From contig JAPJOH010000001.1 in NCBI GenBank assembly GCA_030826265.1, positions 62,001-126,000 of the forward strand: DNA of 64,000 bases, given 5' to 3'. Below are positions 48,151 through 56,653 of the stretch, in pieces (position 1 is the first letter of the stretch; every line of letters begins with the position of its first letter). Below the pieces are notes generated by a model. That model had not been told where the DNA came from, made no database searches, and worked only from the letters and a program-made list of their open reading frames with translations. The position numbers were made by a program, and so were the translations under genes. This stretch comes from Collinsella aerofaciens (GTDB lineage Bacteria > Actinomycetota > Coriobacteriia > Coriobacteriales > Coriobacteriaceae).

Positions 48151-49230
48151 ATGGCAGATTCCAAGCAGGCTCCACTCGACGCCGCGGCAGCCGCCAAAGC
48201 AGCATTTGCTTCGGTCCAGGACAAGCCGTTCCCTAACGACATCTTTACGGCTCCCGAGCTCCGTTGGGCTGTGATCGGTTGCGGCGTTATTGCCAACCAG
48301 ATGGCTCAGTCCCTTGCCCTGGCCGGCCGCAAGCTTACGGGCGTTGCCAACCGCACGCTCACCAAGGCTCAGACTTTTGCCGACCAGTACGGCGTCGAGA
48401 AGGTCTATGACACGGTTGAGGATCTCTACGCCGATCCTGACATCGACGCCGTCTACATCACCACCCCGCACAACACCCATATCACCTATCTGCGCGCCGC
48501 CCTGGCGGCCGGCAAGCACGTTCTCTGCGAGAAGGCCATCACGCTCAACTCCGCCGAGCTCGATGAGGCCCGCGCCATTGCCGCCGAACACAACGTGGTC
48601 CTTATGGACGCTACCACGGTGCTCCACATGCCCTTGTATCAAGAGCTGCGCCGCCGCATGGATGCCGGCGAGTTTGGCCGCATGAACCTCGCTCAGCTCA
48701 ACTTTGGTAGCTACAAGGAGTACGGCGACCTGACCAACCGTTTCTACAATCGCAACCTCGCCGGCGGTGCCATGCTCGATATTGGCGTATACGCCCTGTC
48801 CGTCATGCGCCTGTTTATGGCGAGCCAGCCCGTCGAGGTCGTGTCACTGGGTAACACCTGCAAGACCGGCGTGGACGTTGCAGGCGGCATCGTCTGCCGC
48901 AATGCCGAGCAGCAGCTGGGCGTCGTGAGCCTTACGCTCCACTCCAAGCAGCCAAAGCGCTCGGTTATCAGCTTTGACAATTGCTATGTCGAGGTCAACG
49001 AGTATCCGCGCGCCGATCACGCGACGATCGTGTGGACCGCGGACGGTCATCGCGAGGAGGTCGCCGCGGGCACCGAGGCTTATGCCCTGTGCTACGAGAT
49101 GGCTGACCTCGAGCAGGCCGTCGCCGGCGACGATTCCAAGCGTGAGCTTCTGGATTATGCTTCTGATGTGATGGAGCTCATGACCAAGCTCCGCGCCGAT
49201 TGGGGAGTCGTCTACCCCGAGGAGGAGTAA
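48151..49230 (+). CDS. Gfo/Idh/MocA family NAD(P)-dependent dehydrogenase
   Basis: Sugar or cyclitol oxidoreductase of 359 residues. The Rossmann fold starts at about residue 38 (LRWAVIGCGVIANQMAQSLA). The family motif CEKAITLNSAELDEAR (EKP in most members, EKA here) and a C-terminal substrate domain follow, with FYNRNLAGGAMLDIGVYALS as the GGGALLDIG-type motif. The first 35 residues are an Ala-rich extension. The substrate is unknown. The DeoR regulator gene begins three bases after the stop, so the two form one operon. Confidence 0.9.
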   Translation: MADSKQAPLDAAAAAKAAFASVQDKPFPNDIFTAPELRWAVIGCGVIANQMAQSLALAGRKLTGVANRTLTKAQTFADQYGVEKVYDTVEDLYADPDIDAVYITTPHNTHITYLRAALAAGKHVLCEKAITLNSAELDEARAIAAEHNVVLMDATTVLHMPLYQELRRRMDAGEFGRMNLAQLNFGSYKEYGDLTNRFYNRNLAGGAMLDIGVYALSVMRLFMASQPVEVVSLGNTCKTGVDVAGGIVCRNAEQQLGVVSLTLHSKQPKRSVISFDNCYVEVNEYPRADHATIVWTADGHREEVAAGTEAYALCYEMADLEQAVAGDDSKRELLDYASDVMELMTKLRADWGVVYPEEE

Positions 49231-49233
49231 GCG

Positions 49234-49980
49234 ATGCTTGCGGAAGATAGGCTCAATACGATCGTGTCGATGGTGCAGCAGGCTGGCTCGGTAACGGTGC
49301 CCGAGCTTGCCGATGCCCTGGGCGTGACGGCCTCTACCATTCGACGCGACCTACAGACGCTCGACCGAGCGCACCGCATCGCCAAGGTGCACGGTGGCGC
49401 GACAAGTCTTGAGCGCGCGCACGTGACGCGCGACCTAACGATCGGTGAGCGCAGTGATCTCCATAACGACGACAAGGAGCGTATCTGCGCCCGCGCCGCG
49501 GCGCTCGTGGAGCCCGAGAGCTTTGTGTACATCGATTCGGGTTCGACAACGCTCAGACTCATCGAGCATCTTCCGCATCTCGAATCGGTCACCTATGTGA
49601 CTGATTCCGTGCTCCATGCTCAGCATCTCGCTGTGCGCGGCATGCGCACCGTGGTGCTGGGCGGCGAGCTCAAGCCCGAGACCGAGGCGCTCGTTGGCCC
49701 CGATGCCCTGGCGACCCTGGACCGCTATAACTTCAACTGCGGTTTTTGGGGTTCCAATGGCATCGCCGCCGAGCAAGGTCTCACCACACCGGATATCGAG
49801 GAAGCGCAGGTCAAGCGTATCTCGATGCGCCATACAGCCAAACGCTTCGTAATCTCGGACGCCAGTAAGTTTGGCATGGTGGCTCCCGTAAAATTCGCGG
49901 ACTTCCGCGACGCAACGGTTATCACCGCGGGCGAGGTGCCCGCCAAGTACCAGTCGATGGACAACGTCATCACGGTCTAA
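49234..49980 (+). CDS. DeoR-family transcriptional regulator
   Basis: Repressor of 248 residues with an N-terminal winged HTH (VSMVQQAGSVTVPELADALG, then VTASTIRRDLQTLD) and a C-terminal sugar-phosphate sensor domain (YIDSGSTTLRLIEHLPHLES, ALVGPDALATLDRYNFNCGF). Such proteins respond to phosphorylated sugars. It likely controls the upstream dehydrogenase gene and itself, perhaps through the TATGCG cluster at 47969-48030. A long inverted repeat follows. Confidence 0.92.
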   Translation: MLAEDRLNTIVSMVQQAGSVTVPELADALGVTASTIRRDLQTLDRAHRIAKVHGGATSLERAHVTRDLTIGERSDLHNDDKERICARAAALVEPESFVYIDSGSTTLRLIEHLPHLESVTYVTDSVLHAQHLAVRGMRTVVLGGELKPETEALVGPDALATLDRYNFNCGFWGSNGIAAEQGLTTPDIEEAQVKRISMRHTAKRFVISDASKFGMVAPVKFADFRDATVITAGEVPAKYQSMDNVITV

Positions 49981-49991
49981 CAGCAGGGGAC

Positions 49992-50053
49992 GGGCAAACG
50001 CCAAAACCACCGCGAAGGGGTAGGAACCTATGTGGTGGTTTTGACGTTTGTCC
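49992..50053. repeat. 20-bp inverted repeat between convergent genes
   Basis: The arms 49992-50011 and 50034-50053 pair at 18 of 20 positions (core CAAAACCACC). It lies between the convergent DeoR and pseudouridine synthase genes and may stop transcription from either side. The right arm overlaps the family 3 repeat. Confidence 0.7.
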
Positions 50054-50093
50054 AGATAAAACCTGCCAAAATAAACCTGTCCATTTTCGACAG
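50043..50093. repeat. Intergenic repeat, family 3, copy 2
   Basis: It is 86 percent identical by eye to 24388-24438. It begins inside the right arm of the inverted repeat and ends just before the pseudouridine synthase stop codon. Confidence 0.75.
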
Positions 50094-50096
50094 ACT

Positions 50097-50756
50097 TTAG
50101 GGCTCCCAGGGGCAGGGGGCTTCGATGTGGATGTGCTCGCCGGTTACGGGATGCGTAAAGGACACGCTGTGGGCGTGGAGCATCAGGCCACAGGGGCGCG
50201 GCGTTCCGTACAGGTCGTCGCCTACCAGGGGATGACGCTCGCTCGCCAGATGCACGCGGATTTGGTGCTTGCGGCCGGTGAGCAACTCGACATCGATATA
50301 CGAGCGCGTGGGCAGGCCACGGCGACTCTTAAGACGCTTGAGTACCTTGACGCGCGTCTGAGAGGGCTTTCCGCTGGCGCCGACACGCATCTTGCGGCTA
50401 TCGTGGCGATCGCGGGCGATGGGCATGTCGATGAGCTTCTCGTTCCAGTCGATCTTGCCCTCGGCCAGCGCCAGATAGTGCTTTTCGAAGGCGTGGTCGA
50501 TCACCATCTGGTCAAAAGCGGGCTGCGTCTGTTTGTCGAGCGAAAACAGCACCACGCCGGTGGTGTTGCGGTCCAGACGGTTGAGCGGCTGCATGTCAGT
50601 CGCGGCAAAGCCGTCGCCCATGGCCAGCAGCAGGTCGCTGGCGTAGTCGGTAAGCGTGCGCTCGCCGGTGCCGTCGCCGTGGACGATCATGCCGGCGGGC
50701 TTGTTGATGGCCATGAGCCAAGCGTCGCAGTAGAGGACTTGAGGTTCTTCGTTCAC
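50097..50756 (-). CDS. RluA-family pseudouridine synthase
   Basis: Converts uridine to pseudouridine in rRNA or tRNA, 219 residues. INKPAGMIVHGDGTGERTL is motif I, NRLDRNTTGVVLFSLDKQ carries the catalytic Asp (the usual HRLD is NRLD here), and LLTGRKHQIRVHLAS is motif III. There is no S4 domain, and the length is that of the short single-domain members. The target base cannot be assigned. It lies 15 bases after the U32 gene and is probably co-transcribed with it. Confidence 0.9.
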   Translation of the reverse strand: MNEEPQVLYCDAWLMAINKPAGMIVHGDGTGERTLTDYASDLLLAMGDGFAATDMQPLNRLDRNTTGVVLFSLDKQTQPAFDQMVIDHAFEKHYLALAEGKIDWNEKLIDMPIARDRHDSRKMRVGASGKPSQTRVKVLKRLKSRRGLPTRSYIDVELLTGRKHQIRVHLASERHPLVGDDLYGTPRPCGLMLHAHSVSFTHPVTGEHIHIEAPCPWEP

Positions 50757-50771
50757 GTGTAAGCCTTTCGG

Positions 50772-53264
50772 TTAGCTGATTCCCACAAACATGCAGCCCG
50801 AGGTCGCCCCGCGTAGGCGGGCGGCGGGCTTGCGGCCGGCTTGAGCCGCCTCGACGGCGCGACGGACGCGAGCGACGGCACGGCCAATCTCATCGGCCTC
50901 GAGCAGGGTTCCGTCAACCATGAGACGACGCACGCCGGCATTGAGCAGCTGAGGAACCTGCGGTGTGAGGTCGATGGGGTAGGCGTCGTACAAGCGAGAG
51001 CGGCCGTGGATGTCGGTGCGGACGGGCATGACCTTTCCGTCGATATTCTTGAGCGAGAGCTTGCGGGCACGCAGGCGGCAGTTGGCACAATCGTGGATGC
51101 AGCCGTTGGCAACCTGCAGAATGCAATGCTCGCTTGTCATGACGCGCGGGCGGCCAAAGACGGTGATGCCCAGAGCCGCGGGCGCGGCGGCTCCGAGCGA
51201 GACAATCTCGTCGAGTGTGATCTCGGGCGAGAGCCAAAACGCACCGGCTCCGCGCCCGGCAAGCGCCTCCATGCAGGGCGTGTTGTGCACCGGCAGGCAA
51301 GAGCGAATCTCGGCCGTGGCGCCGGCATGCGCGGCTACGGCGAGCTCGGAGATATTGCCGACGGCGACGGTGGCTCCGGCATTGATCCAGGGATCGACGC
51401 GTACGTGGTCAACGGCGCGGCAGACCTCGTCGAGTACGGGTACGATGCCCTGCTCAAATGCATCGGCGGGGGAGACACCGGCGGCCTCGAGCGCATCGGT
51501 GGTCATATAGATGCGCGTGGCGCCCTCGGCACGAGCTGCCTCGGCGGCTTCGAGCGTGTTGACGGTGGCGCAGATCTGCGGCTCGTCGCGGTAGTGCTCG
51601 GGCATGGGTCGCGTACATTTGTCGAGCACCGGCAACTCGAGCGTTTTCTCGCGCTCCTCGTACGGTGCCAGAATGGCCTCTTCCAGCGCCTTACAAGCGG
51701 CGGCGCGCACCTTGTGCACGGCGGAAAAGCCCATACCGCAGCCGGCGTCGAGCGAAACGTCAAAGCTTGCGGCCTCAAAGGGAGAGGAGCCCATGCGCCC
51801 GACGTGCTCAACCAGATCGGATGCCTCGACGGCGCGGGTCTTGGCGGCCTCGACGGTGAAGCCCGTGGCGGTGGCGGTGAGCGCGGGGTTGTCACAGCAG
51901 GTGAGTGTGACAGTAAACGGCTCGCCCAGGCGCGCCACGACGGACACGTCAACAGCTCGGCGGCGCAGCACATCGCGCTTGAGCGCGGCGCCAGCGGCGT
52001 CGATGGCGCGCTGACTGCGAATCACGCGGACGCGGCAGCCCTCGGGCATGCTGCGGGGCACGCGGCACTCAATGATGTCACCGGCGGCGGCATCATCGGC
52101 GGCAATGGTGGTCAGGAACTGGTCAAACTCGTTATCGTGGCGAAGCTCCAGCAGGTCGCCCTTGCCCACGGGCTCAAACAACTCAATGCGGGCGATGGCG
52201 GCGCGCCGACGGCGGTCGTCGGGCTTGAGGCCGCGCACATCGCGGTTGGCCAGACGGCTGCCCAGTACCGTGCCTACGATCTGGCCGCGGTTGTTGGAAC
52301 GCTCATAGCTCATCATCTCGTCGCCCGAGGTGCCGTCCTGATAGGCGTGCGTAAAGTCGCGGTTGAAGCAGCGCTTGAGCTGGCGCTGGCGGGCGGCTAC
52401 CTCGTCCTTATCTACGGCGACCCCGGCCAGCATGTCATCAATCTGGTGACGATACACATCGACGATGGAATACACGTAATCGGGGGCCTTCATGCGGCCC
52501 TCGAGCTTGAGCGATGCGGCGCCGGCGTCATACAGACGGCGAACAAGCTGCGACGTGTTGGTGTCGCGCGGGCACAGCGCGCGCTCGCGACCGGCAGGGG
52601 AGAGCGAGCGGCCGTTCTCGTCGATCAGCTCGTAGGGCAGGCGGCAGGGCTGGGCGCACATGCCGCGGTTGGCCGAGCGGCCCGCCATGGCAAAGCTCGA
52701 AAGCAGGCACAGGCCCGAGTAGCAAAAGCAGATGGCACCGTGGCTAAAGACCTCAAGGTCCACATCGGGCGCGGCGTTGTGAATGGCGGCGATCTCGTCG
52801 ATGGAGAGCTCGCGCGAGAGAGTCACGCGGTCGGCGCCCTGCTCACGGCACCAAAGGGTTCCGCGGTCGTCGTGGATGTTCGCCTGGGTCGAGATATGTG
52901 TCTCGATGCCGGGCATGGTGCGCTTGACCTCAAAGAACAGGCCCCAGTCCTGGATAATGAAGGCGTCGGCGCCCAGCGTGGAGCAGCGATGGATGAGTTG
53001 CAGCGCATCGCCCATCTCGGACTGTTTGATGACGATGTTTACCGTGACGTAGACGCGCGACCCGGCTAGATGCGCGGCGCGGCAGGCTTGCTCAAAGGCC
53101 TCGTCGGTAAAGTTGGTGGCCTTGCGGCGGGCGTTGAAGCTGCCCATGCCGCAGTAGATGGCGTCTGCCCCGGCGGCGAGTGCGGCGGCAAAGGGCTCGG
53201 GCCCTCCGGCGGGCGCCAAAAGCTCGGGTCTGCGGTTGGTGGTTCGACTGGCGGTTGCGGTCAT
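50772..53264 (-). CDS. U32 family peptidase-like protein
   Basis: Protein of 830 residues in the U32 family, whose best-studied members (RlhA, TrhP, UbiU/V) are iron-sulfur enzymes that hydroxylate RNA or quinones rather than proteases. The N-terminal barrel begins ELLAPAGGPEPFAAALAAGA. The Cys-rich signature EVFSHGAICFCYSGLCLLSS, followed by MAGRSANRGMCAQPCRLPYE (about 175-215), provides the likely cluster ligands. A collagenase-like DUF3656 region and a second half follow, with CILQVANGCIHDCANCRLRA near the C-terminus. The full length exceeds E. coli RlhA. A role in RNA hydroxylation, next to a pseudouridine synthase gene, is an inference. The ATG follows GAAAGGCAGG. Confidence 0.88.
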   Translation of the reverse strand: MTATASRTTNRRPELLAPAGGPEPFAAALAAGADAIYCGMGSFNARRKATNFTDEAFEQACRAAHLAGSRVYVTVNIVIKQSEMGDALQLIHRCSTLGADAFIIQDWGLFFEVKRTMPGIETHISTQANIHDDRGTLWCREQGADRVTLSRELSIDEIAAIHNAAPDVDLEVFSHGAICFCYSGLCLLSSFAMAGRSANRGMCAQPCRLPYELIDENGRSLSPAGRERALCPRDTNTSQLVRRLYDAGAASLKLEGRMKAPDYVYSIVDVYRHQIDDMLAGVAVDKDEVAARQRQLKRCFNRDFTHAYQDGTSGDEMMSYERSNNRGQIVGTVLGSRLANRDVRGLKPDDRRRRAAIARIELFEPVGKGDLLELRHDNEFDQFLTTIAADDAAAGDIIECRVPRSMPEGCRVRVIRSQRAIDAAGAALKRDVLRRRAVDVSVVARLGEPFTVTLTCCDNPALTATATGFTVEAAKTRAVEASDLVEHVGRMGSSPFEAASFDVSLDAGCGMGFSAVHKVRAAACKALEEAILAPYEEREKTLELPVLDKCTRPMPEHYRDEPQICATVNTLEAAEAARAEGATRIYMTTDALEAAGVSPADAFEQGIVPVLDEVCRAVDHVRVDPWINAGATVAVGNISELAVAAHAGATAEIRSCLPVHNTPCMEALAGRGAGAFWLSPEITLDEIVSLGAAAPAALGITVFGRPRVMTSEHCILQVANGCIHDCANCRLRARKLSLKNIDGKVMPVRTDIHGRSRLYDAYPIDLTPQVPQLLNAGVRRLMVDGTLLEADEIGRAVARVRRAVEAAQAGRKPAARLRGATSGCMFVGIS

Positions 53265-53415
53265 ATCCTGCCTTTCAAAATGCTCAGATAATCAAAAGTA
53301 TAGTGGCGCCGTTGCGGCAGGCGATGCCCGTGCTCCAAGCGGGATAAAGTCTTCAGCAGCTTGGACTGGCTGCTCCACATGAGAACCGTTCAGCGGTTCG
53401 GGGAGACCGTTGGGC

Positions 53416-53451
53416 GATAAAATATTCTCGCAAGCTGATAATATTCTTGCA
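53416..53451 (+). promoter_or_regulatory. Tandem AT-rich repeat before ridA
   Basis: GATAAAATATTCTCGCA (53416) and GATAATATTCTTGCA (53437) are near-copies 21 bases apart, that is two helical turns. They may be operator half-sites or a promoter region for ridA. The rest of the 300-base gap shows no gene. Confidence 0.45.
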
Positions 53452-53564
53452 TCAAACAGAAACCTTGAGTACCATCCCAATCAAGCGCGGTGTTCAGACC
53501 GAACTGTGCCTCCCGGTGTGAACGCCGCGCTCACGCTTTCTCAACTGATCGTAAGGAGATAAAC

Positions 53565-53942
53565 ATGAGCAAGACCGTCGTGTCTTCCGATAACGCACCA
53601 GCAGCCATCGGCCCGTATTCCCCTGGTATCCAGACCGGCAACATGGTGTTCCTGTCCGGCCAGCTGGGCATCGACCCCGCAACCGGCAAGATGCCCGAGG
53701 GCGTCGAGGCCCAGGCTAAGCAGTCCCTCGCCAACGTCGAGGCCCTGCTGACCGCTGCCGGCGCTACCTTTGCCGATGTCGTCAAGACCACGGTCTACCT
53801 GGCCGACATCGCCGACTTCGCCGCCGTGAACGAGATCTACGCCTCCAAGTTCGAGGCCCCGTTCCCCGCGCGCAGCGCCTTCCAGGTTGCCGCCCTTCCG
53901 GCTGGCGGTCTGGTCGAGATCGAGGTCGTTGCCGCTCTCTAA
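53565..53942 (+). CDS. ridA: RidA-family 2-iminobutanoate/2-iminopropanoate deaminase
   Basis: Hydrolyses reactive imine intermediates to keto acids and ammonia, 125 residues. APAAIGPYSPGIQTGNMVFL, SGQLGIDPATGKMPEG and the substrate Arg at about 102 in PARSAFQVAALPAGGLVEIE are typical. The ATG at 53565 follows AAGGAG. It heads the purine-catabolism region, in which imine or diaminopropionate-like intermediates could arise. A bidirectional terminator follows. Confidence 0.93.
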   Translation: MSKTVVSSDNAPAAIGPYSPGIQTGNMVFLSGQLGIDPATGKMPEGVEAQAKQSLANVEALLTAAGATFADVVKTTVYLADIADFAAVNEIYASKFEAPFPARSAFQVAALPAGGLVEIEVVAAL

Positions 53943-53972
53943 GGCGTTGGCCACAACTAAACATGACATGCA

Positions 53973-54010
53973 AAAAGACCCTGCAGCGCGTGCGAGCTGC
54001 AGGGTCTTTT
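53973..54010. terminator. Bidirectional terminator between ridA and the YheO-type gene
   Basis: The perfect 15-bp stem AAAAGACCCTGCAGC / GCTGCAGGGTCTTTT has A and T runs on both sides, serving the two convergent genes. Confidence 0.93.
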
Positions 54011-54054
54011 GTCAAGTGACGGATCGCTTGTGGAGCCGCGCTTCATGTTGCCCG

Positions 54055-54711
54055 TTAGCCCTCCTTGCGAACTTTTTGCAGGTAGCGGTAGACGCTGGGC
54101 TCCGAGATACCCAGCGCGGTGGCGGCGCAGGCCACGGCGCCCTTGAGCATGAACACCCCGTTGTCGTTGAGGTGGCGAATGACGTCCACGCGGTCGCTCT
54201 GACCAAGCGACGCCACATCCAGCCCGCGCGTGCTCAGCAACTCGGCAATGCTGCGGTCGATGAGCTCCTGTGTGGACTCCGAAAGGCTTTCGACCTCGAT
54301 AGGGGCGGGCTCCGTGCGCGTCGGCGCCGCGTCGAAGCACGCCATGAGCTGCTGCGCCATGGCGTTGATGGAGCGCACGGTCGAGAGGTCGGTGTTGACG
54401 CAGAGCATACCGACGATCTCGTCATTCTCGCGGATAAAGTACGTCGCTGACTCCAACGTCTTGCCGCCGGCACCGCGCCCCTCGTAGCCCGTAATAAACG
54501 GCAGGTCGCGATACTTGGCGTCGTGCATGATCTTGAGTGCCAGATCGGTGGCGGGACCGCCGACCTTGCGGCCGCTCACGATGCCGTTGCGAATATCAAC
54601 GATGGCGTGGTCGGGATCCGAGAAATCGTGCAGCACGATTTCGCTGTTTTTGCCGAGTATCTGCTCCAGAAAATCGACCATCGGCAAAAAGCGACGTACG
54701 GTCTCGTTCAC
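54055..54711 (-). CDS. YheO-type PAS/HTH transcriptional regulator
   Basis: Regulator of 218 residues. The N-terminal YheO-like PAS domain is seen in FLEQILGKNSEIVLHDFSDP, YEGRGAGGKTLESATYFIRE and GMLCVNTDLSTVRSINAMAQ. The C-terminal HTH is ACAATALGISEPSVYRYLQK. Members control uptake and catabolism genes in response to small ligands. The start is GTG at 54711, six bases after AAAGGAG; the frame open to 54852 lacks a ribosome site. It is divergent from the purine permease gene and probably controls that cluster. Confidence 0.88.
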   Translation of the reverse strand: MNETVRRFLPMVDFLEQILGKNSEIVLHDFSDPDHAIVDIRNGIVSGRKVGGPATDLALKIMHDAKYRDLPFITGYEGRGAGGKTLESATYFIRENDEIVGMLCVNTDLSTVRSINAMAQQLMACFDAAPTRTEPAPIEVESLSESTQELIDRSIAELLSTRGLDVASLGQSDRVDVIRHLNDNGVFMLKGAVACAATALGISEPSVYRYLQKVRKEG

Positions 54712-54949
54712 GGGCAACTCCTTTGGGTGAAATCGGAAATGTTCATAACAATTTTTTCTCATGGTAACACGCTGCCCATCATCTCGTATATCCGCAGGTA
54801 CATTGCGTAATGCAGACGAACGGTAGGAATTTAGCGGTAAACGGTTGACCAAAAGAAAAGTTAGATGGTATTTTGACCAGACATTTTCCTGACCTGCGGA
54901 AATGCGTTATTTCAGCTGAAGAATAGTCTGATAACAAAAAATTATTATT

Positions 54950-54968
54950 GAGAATGAGAATCATCTTT
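54950..54968. promoter_or_regulatory. Fur-box-like sequence before the permease
   Basis: GAGAATGAGAATCATCTTT matches 14 of 19 positions of the classical Fur box. It overlaps a possible TTATTG-N16-TAATAC promoter about 100 bases before the permease gene. The 352-base gap is otherwise AT-rich with no gene. Confidence 0.35.
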
Positions 54969-55063
54969 AATACGATATGCAATGAAGGCACAACCTCAAC
55001 CCCGCACTGCGTCACAATAGAGCGTTAGATGCGAAAACAACTACTTCGAGGATTGGTGGTCAA

Positions 55064-56458
55064 ATGACCCAGGAGACGGTTACGAACGGCACTGAAGCCC
55101 TGTTCACTCGAGAAGGCATGCCTCCCGTTAAGGAAATGATCCCGTGTGCCCTTCAGCACGTACTGGCATCGTTTGCCGGCATCATCACTCCGGCGGTCAT
55201 CATGGCCGGCGTCTACGGCTTTAATAGCCAGCAGAGCACCGACATCATCCAGGTCGCGCTCATTCTTTCGGCGATCGACACGGCCCTTCAGGCCTTTGCC
55301 CCCTTCCGTCGCATCGGCGGCGGCCTGCCCATCGTCATGGGCGTTTCGTTTGCGTTCCTGCCGGCCCTGCAGGCCATGGGTGCCTCGGGCTTTAGCTTTG
55401 GTGCGCTGCTGGGCGGCGAGATCGTCGGCGGCGCCGTCGCGGTCCTCTTTGGTCTGGCCTACAGCAAGATCAAGTGGCTGTTCCCGCCCGTCGTGACCGG
55501 TACGGTCATCTTCTCCATCGGCGTTTCGCTGTATCCCACGGCCGTCAAGTATATGGCCGGCGGTATGGGTACGCCGCTGTGGGGCACTCCGCAGGCCTGG
55601 TGCGTCGCTCTTATCACCTTCGCCGTGGTCTTTGCGCTCGCCAACTTTGGCAAGGGCACGCTCAAGCTGGGATCCGTGTTCTTTGGCATGATCGTTGGTA
55701 TGATCGTCTCCATCCCCTTTGGCATGATCGACTTCTCCAGCGTCGCCTCCGCTCAGGTCTTCGCCCTTCCCAAGCTCATGCCCTACGCGCTCGAGTTTGA
55801 TCCCGAGGTCTGCATTACCCTCGCCGTCGTGTTCCCCATGGTTGCTATCCAGGTTATCGGTGACGTCTCTGCCGCCTGCCTGGGCTCCATCGACCGTATG
55901 CCCACCGAGCGCGAGCTTTCCGGCGCTATCGTGTCCCAGGGCCTCACCTCTATGGTCGGCGGCCTGCTTGGCGGTCTTCCCACCAGCGCCCTTGGCCAGA
56001 ACGTGGGCATCATCTGCTCCAACAAGGTCGTCAACAAGTGGGTCTTTGTGATCATCGCGGCCGTCTTTGCCATCGCCGGCCTGTTCCCGCAGCTCTCTGC
56101 CGTCCTTTCCGCTATCCCGCAGCCCGTCATCGGCGGCGCGACCGTCGGCGTCTTTGGCACTATCACCATGAACGGCGTGCGCATGTTCACCCGCGAGGGC
56201 CTCACGCAGCGCACTACCACTATCGTCGGCACCTCCGTCGTCTTTGGCCTGGGTATTTGGATGGCCAGCGGTTGCCTTGCCGGCGAGGGTATGCCCGCCT
56301 GGGTGTCCACCGTCATCGGCTCCAATGCCGTAACACCCACCGCCATCATGGCCATTGTCCTTAACCTGATCCTTCCGCAGACGCCGGTCGTGGCTCAGCA
56401 CATCGATGCTGCTAAGGACGCTGCCGTGGATCTGGTCTTGCCCGAGAGCAAGAAGTAA
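55064..56458 (+). CDS. NCS2-family nucleobase permease (xanthine/urate type)
   Basis: Proton- or sodium-linked purine importer of 464 residues with about 14 membrane segments. ALQHVLASFAGIITPAVIMA, the conserved GVSFAFLPALQAMGASG, the acidic substrate-binding region TLAVVFPMVAIQVIGDVSA and the NCS2 signature TSALGQNVGI are visible. The QNVGI motif favours the xanthine/urate branch over uracil permeases. It is transcribed ahead of ssnA, ygfK and the xanthine dehydrogenase gene, so it probably imports their substrate. Confidence 0.9.
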   Translation: MTQETVTNGTEALFTREGMPPVKEMIPCALQHVLASFAGIITPAVIMAGVYGFNSQQSTDIIQVALILSAIDTALQAFAPFRRIGGGLPIVMGVSFAFLPALQAMGASGFSFGALLGGEIVGGAVAVLFGLAYSKIKWLFPPVVTGTVIFSIGVSLYPTAVKYMAGGMGTPLWGTPQAWCVALITFAVVFALANFGKGTLKLGSVFFGMIVGMIVSIPFGMIDFSSVASAQVFALPKLMPYALEFDPEVCITLAVVFPMVAIQVIGDVSAACLGSIDRMPTERELSGAIVSQGLTSMVGGLLGGLPTSALGQNVGIICSNKVVNKWVFVIIAAVFAIAGLFPQLSAVLSAIPQPVIGGATVGVFGTITMNGVRMFTREGLTQRTTTIVGTSVVFGLGIWMASGCLAGEGMPAWVSTVIGSNAVTPTAIMAIVLNLILPQTPVVAQHIDAAKDAAVDLVLPESKK

Positions 56459-56474
56459 CCAATTCGGTGCTATT

Positions 56475-56506
56475 CGTCGGCGGACGCATCGCCTCGTCCG
56501 CCGACG
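56475..56506 (+). repeat. Perfect 12-bp hairpin in the permease-ssnA gap
   Basis: CGTCGGCGGACG and CGTCCGCCGACG flank an 8-base loop 17 bases after the permease stop. There is no T run. A small AAAGGG/CCCTTT hairpin follows at about 56543. Confidence 0.7.
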
Positions 56507-56610
56507 CCATGCGGCGCCAAGCCGCACTTCAAAGGGTTTGTCCCTTTGGTGAAGCGTTGACGGGAGAGGGCCCGTTTCCGGTGTAGGCCGGCGCTTCGCA
56601 CTCCGCCATG

Positions 56611-56636
56611 TCAGAGGTGTCAAACCCCGCCTCTGA
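56611..56636 (+). repeat. Hairpin TCAGAGG/CCTCTGA before ssnA
   Basis: A 7-bp stem with a 12-base loop lies just before the ssnA ribosome site. It may affect translation or mRNA processing. Confidence 0.5.
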
Positions 56637-56653
56637 TGTTGAAGGGAGCATCC

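Noticed and set aside
50841..53069. 742-codon open frame on the plus strand opposite the U32 gene
   Set aside because: Antisense shadow; the minus-strand U32 frame has the recognisable Cys signature and a good ribosome site.
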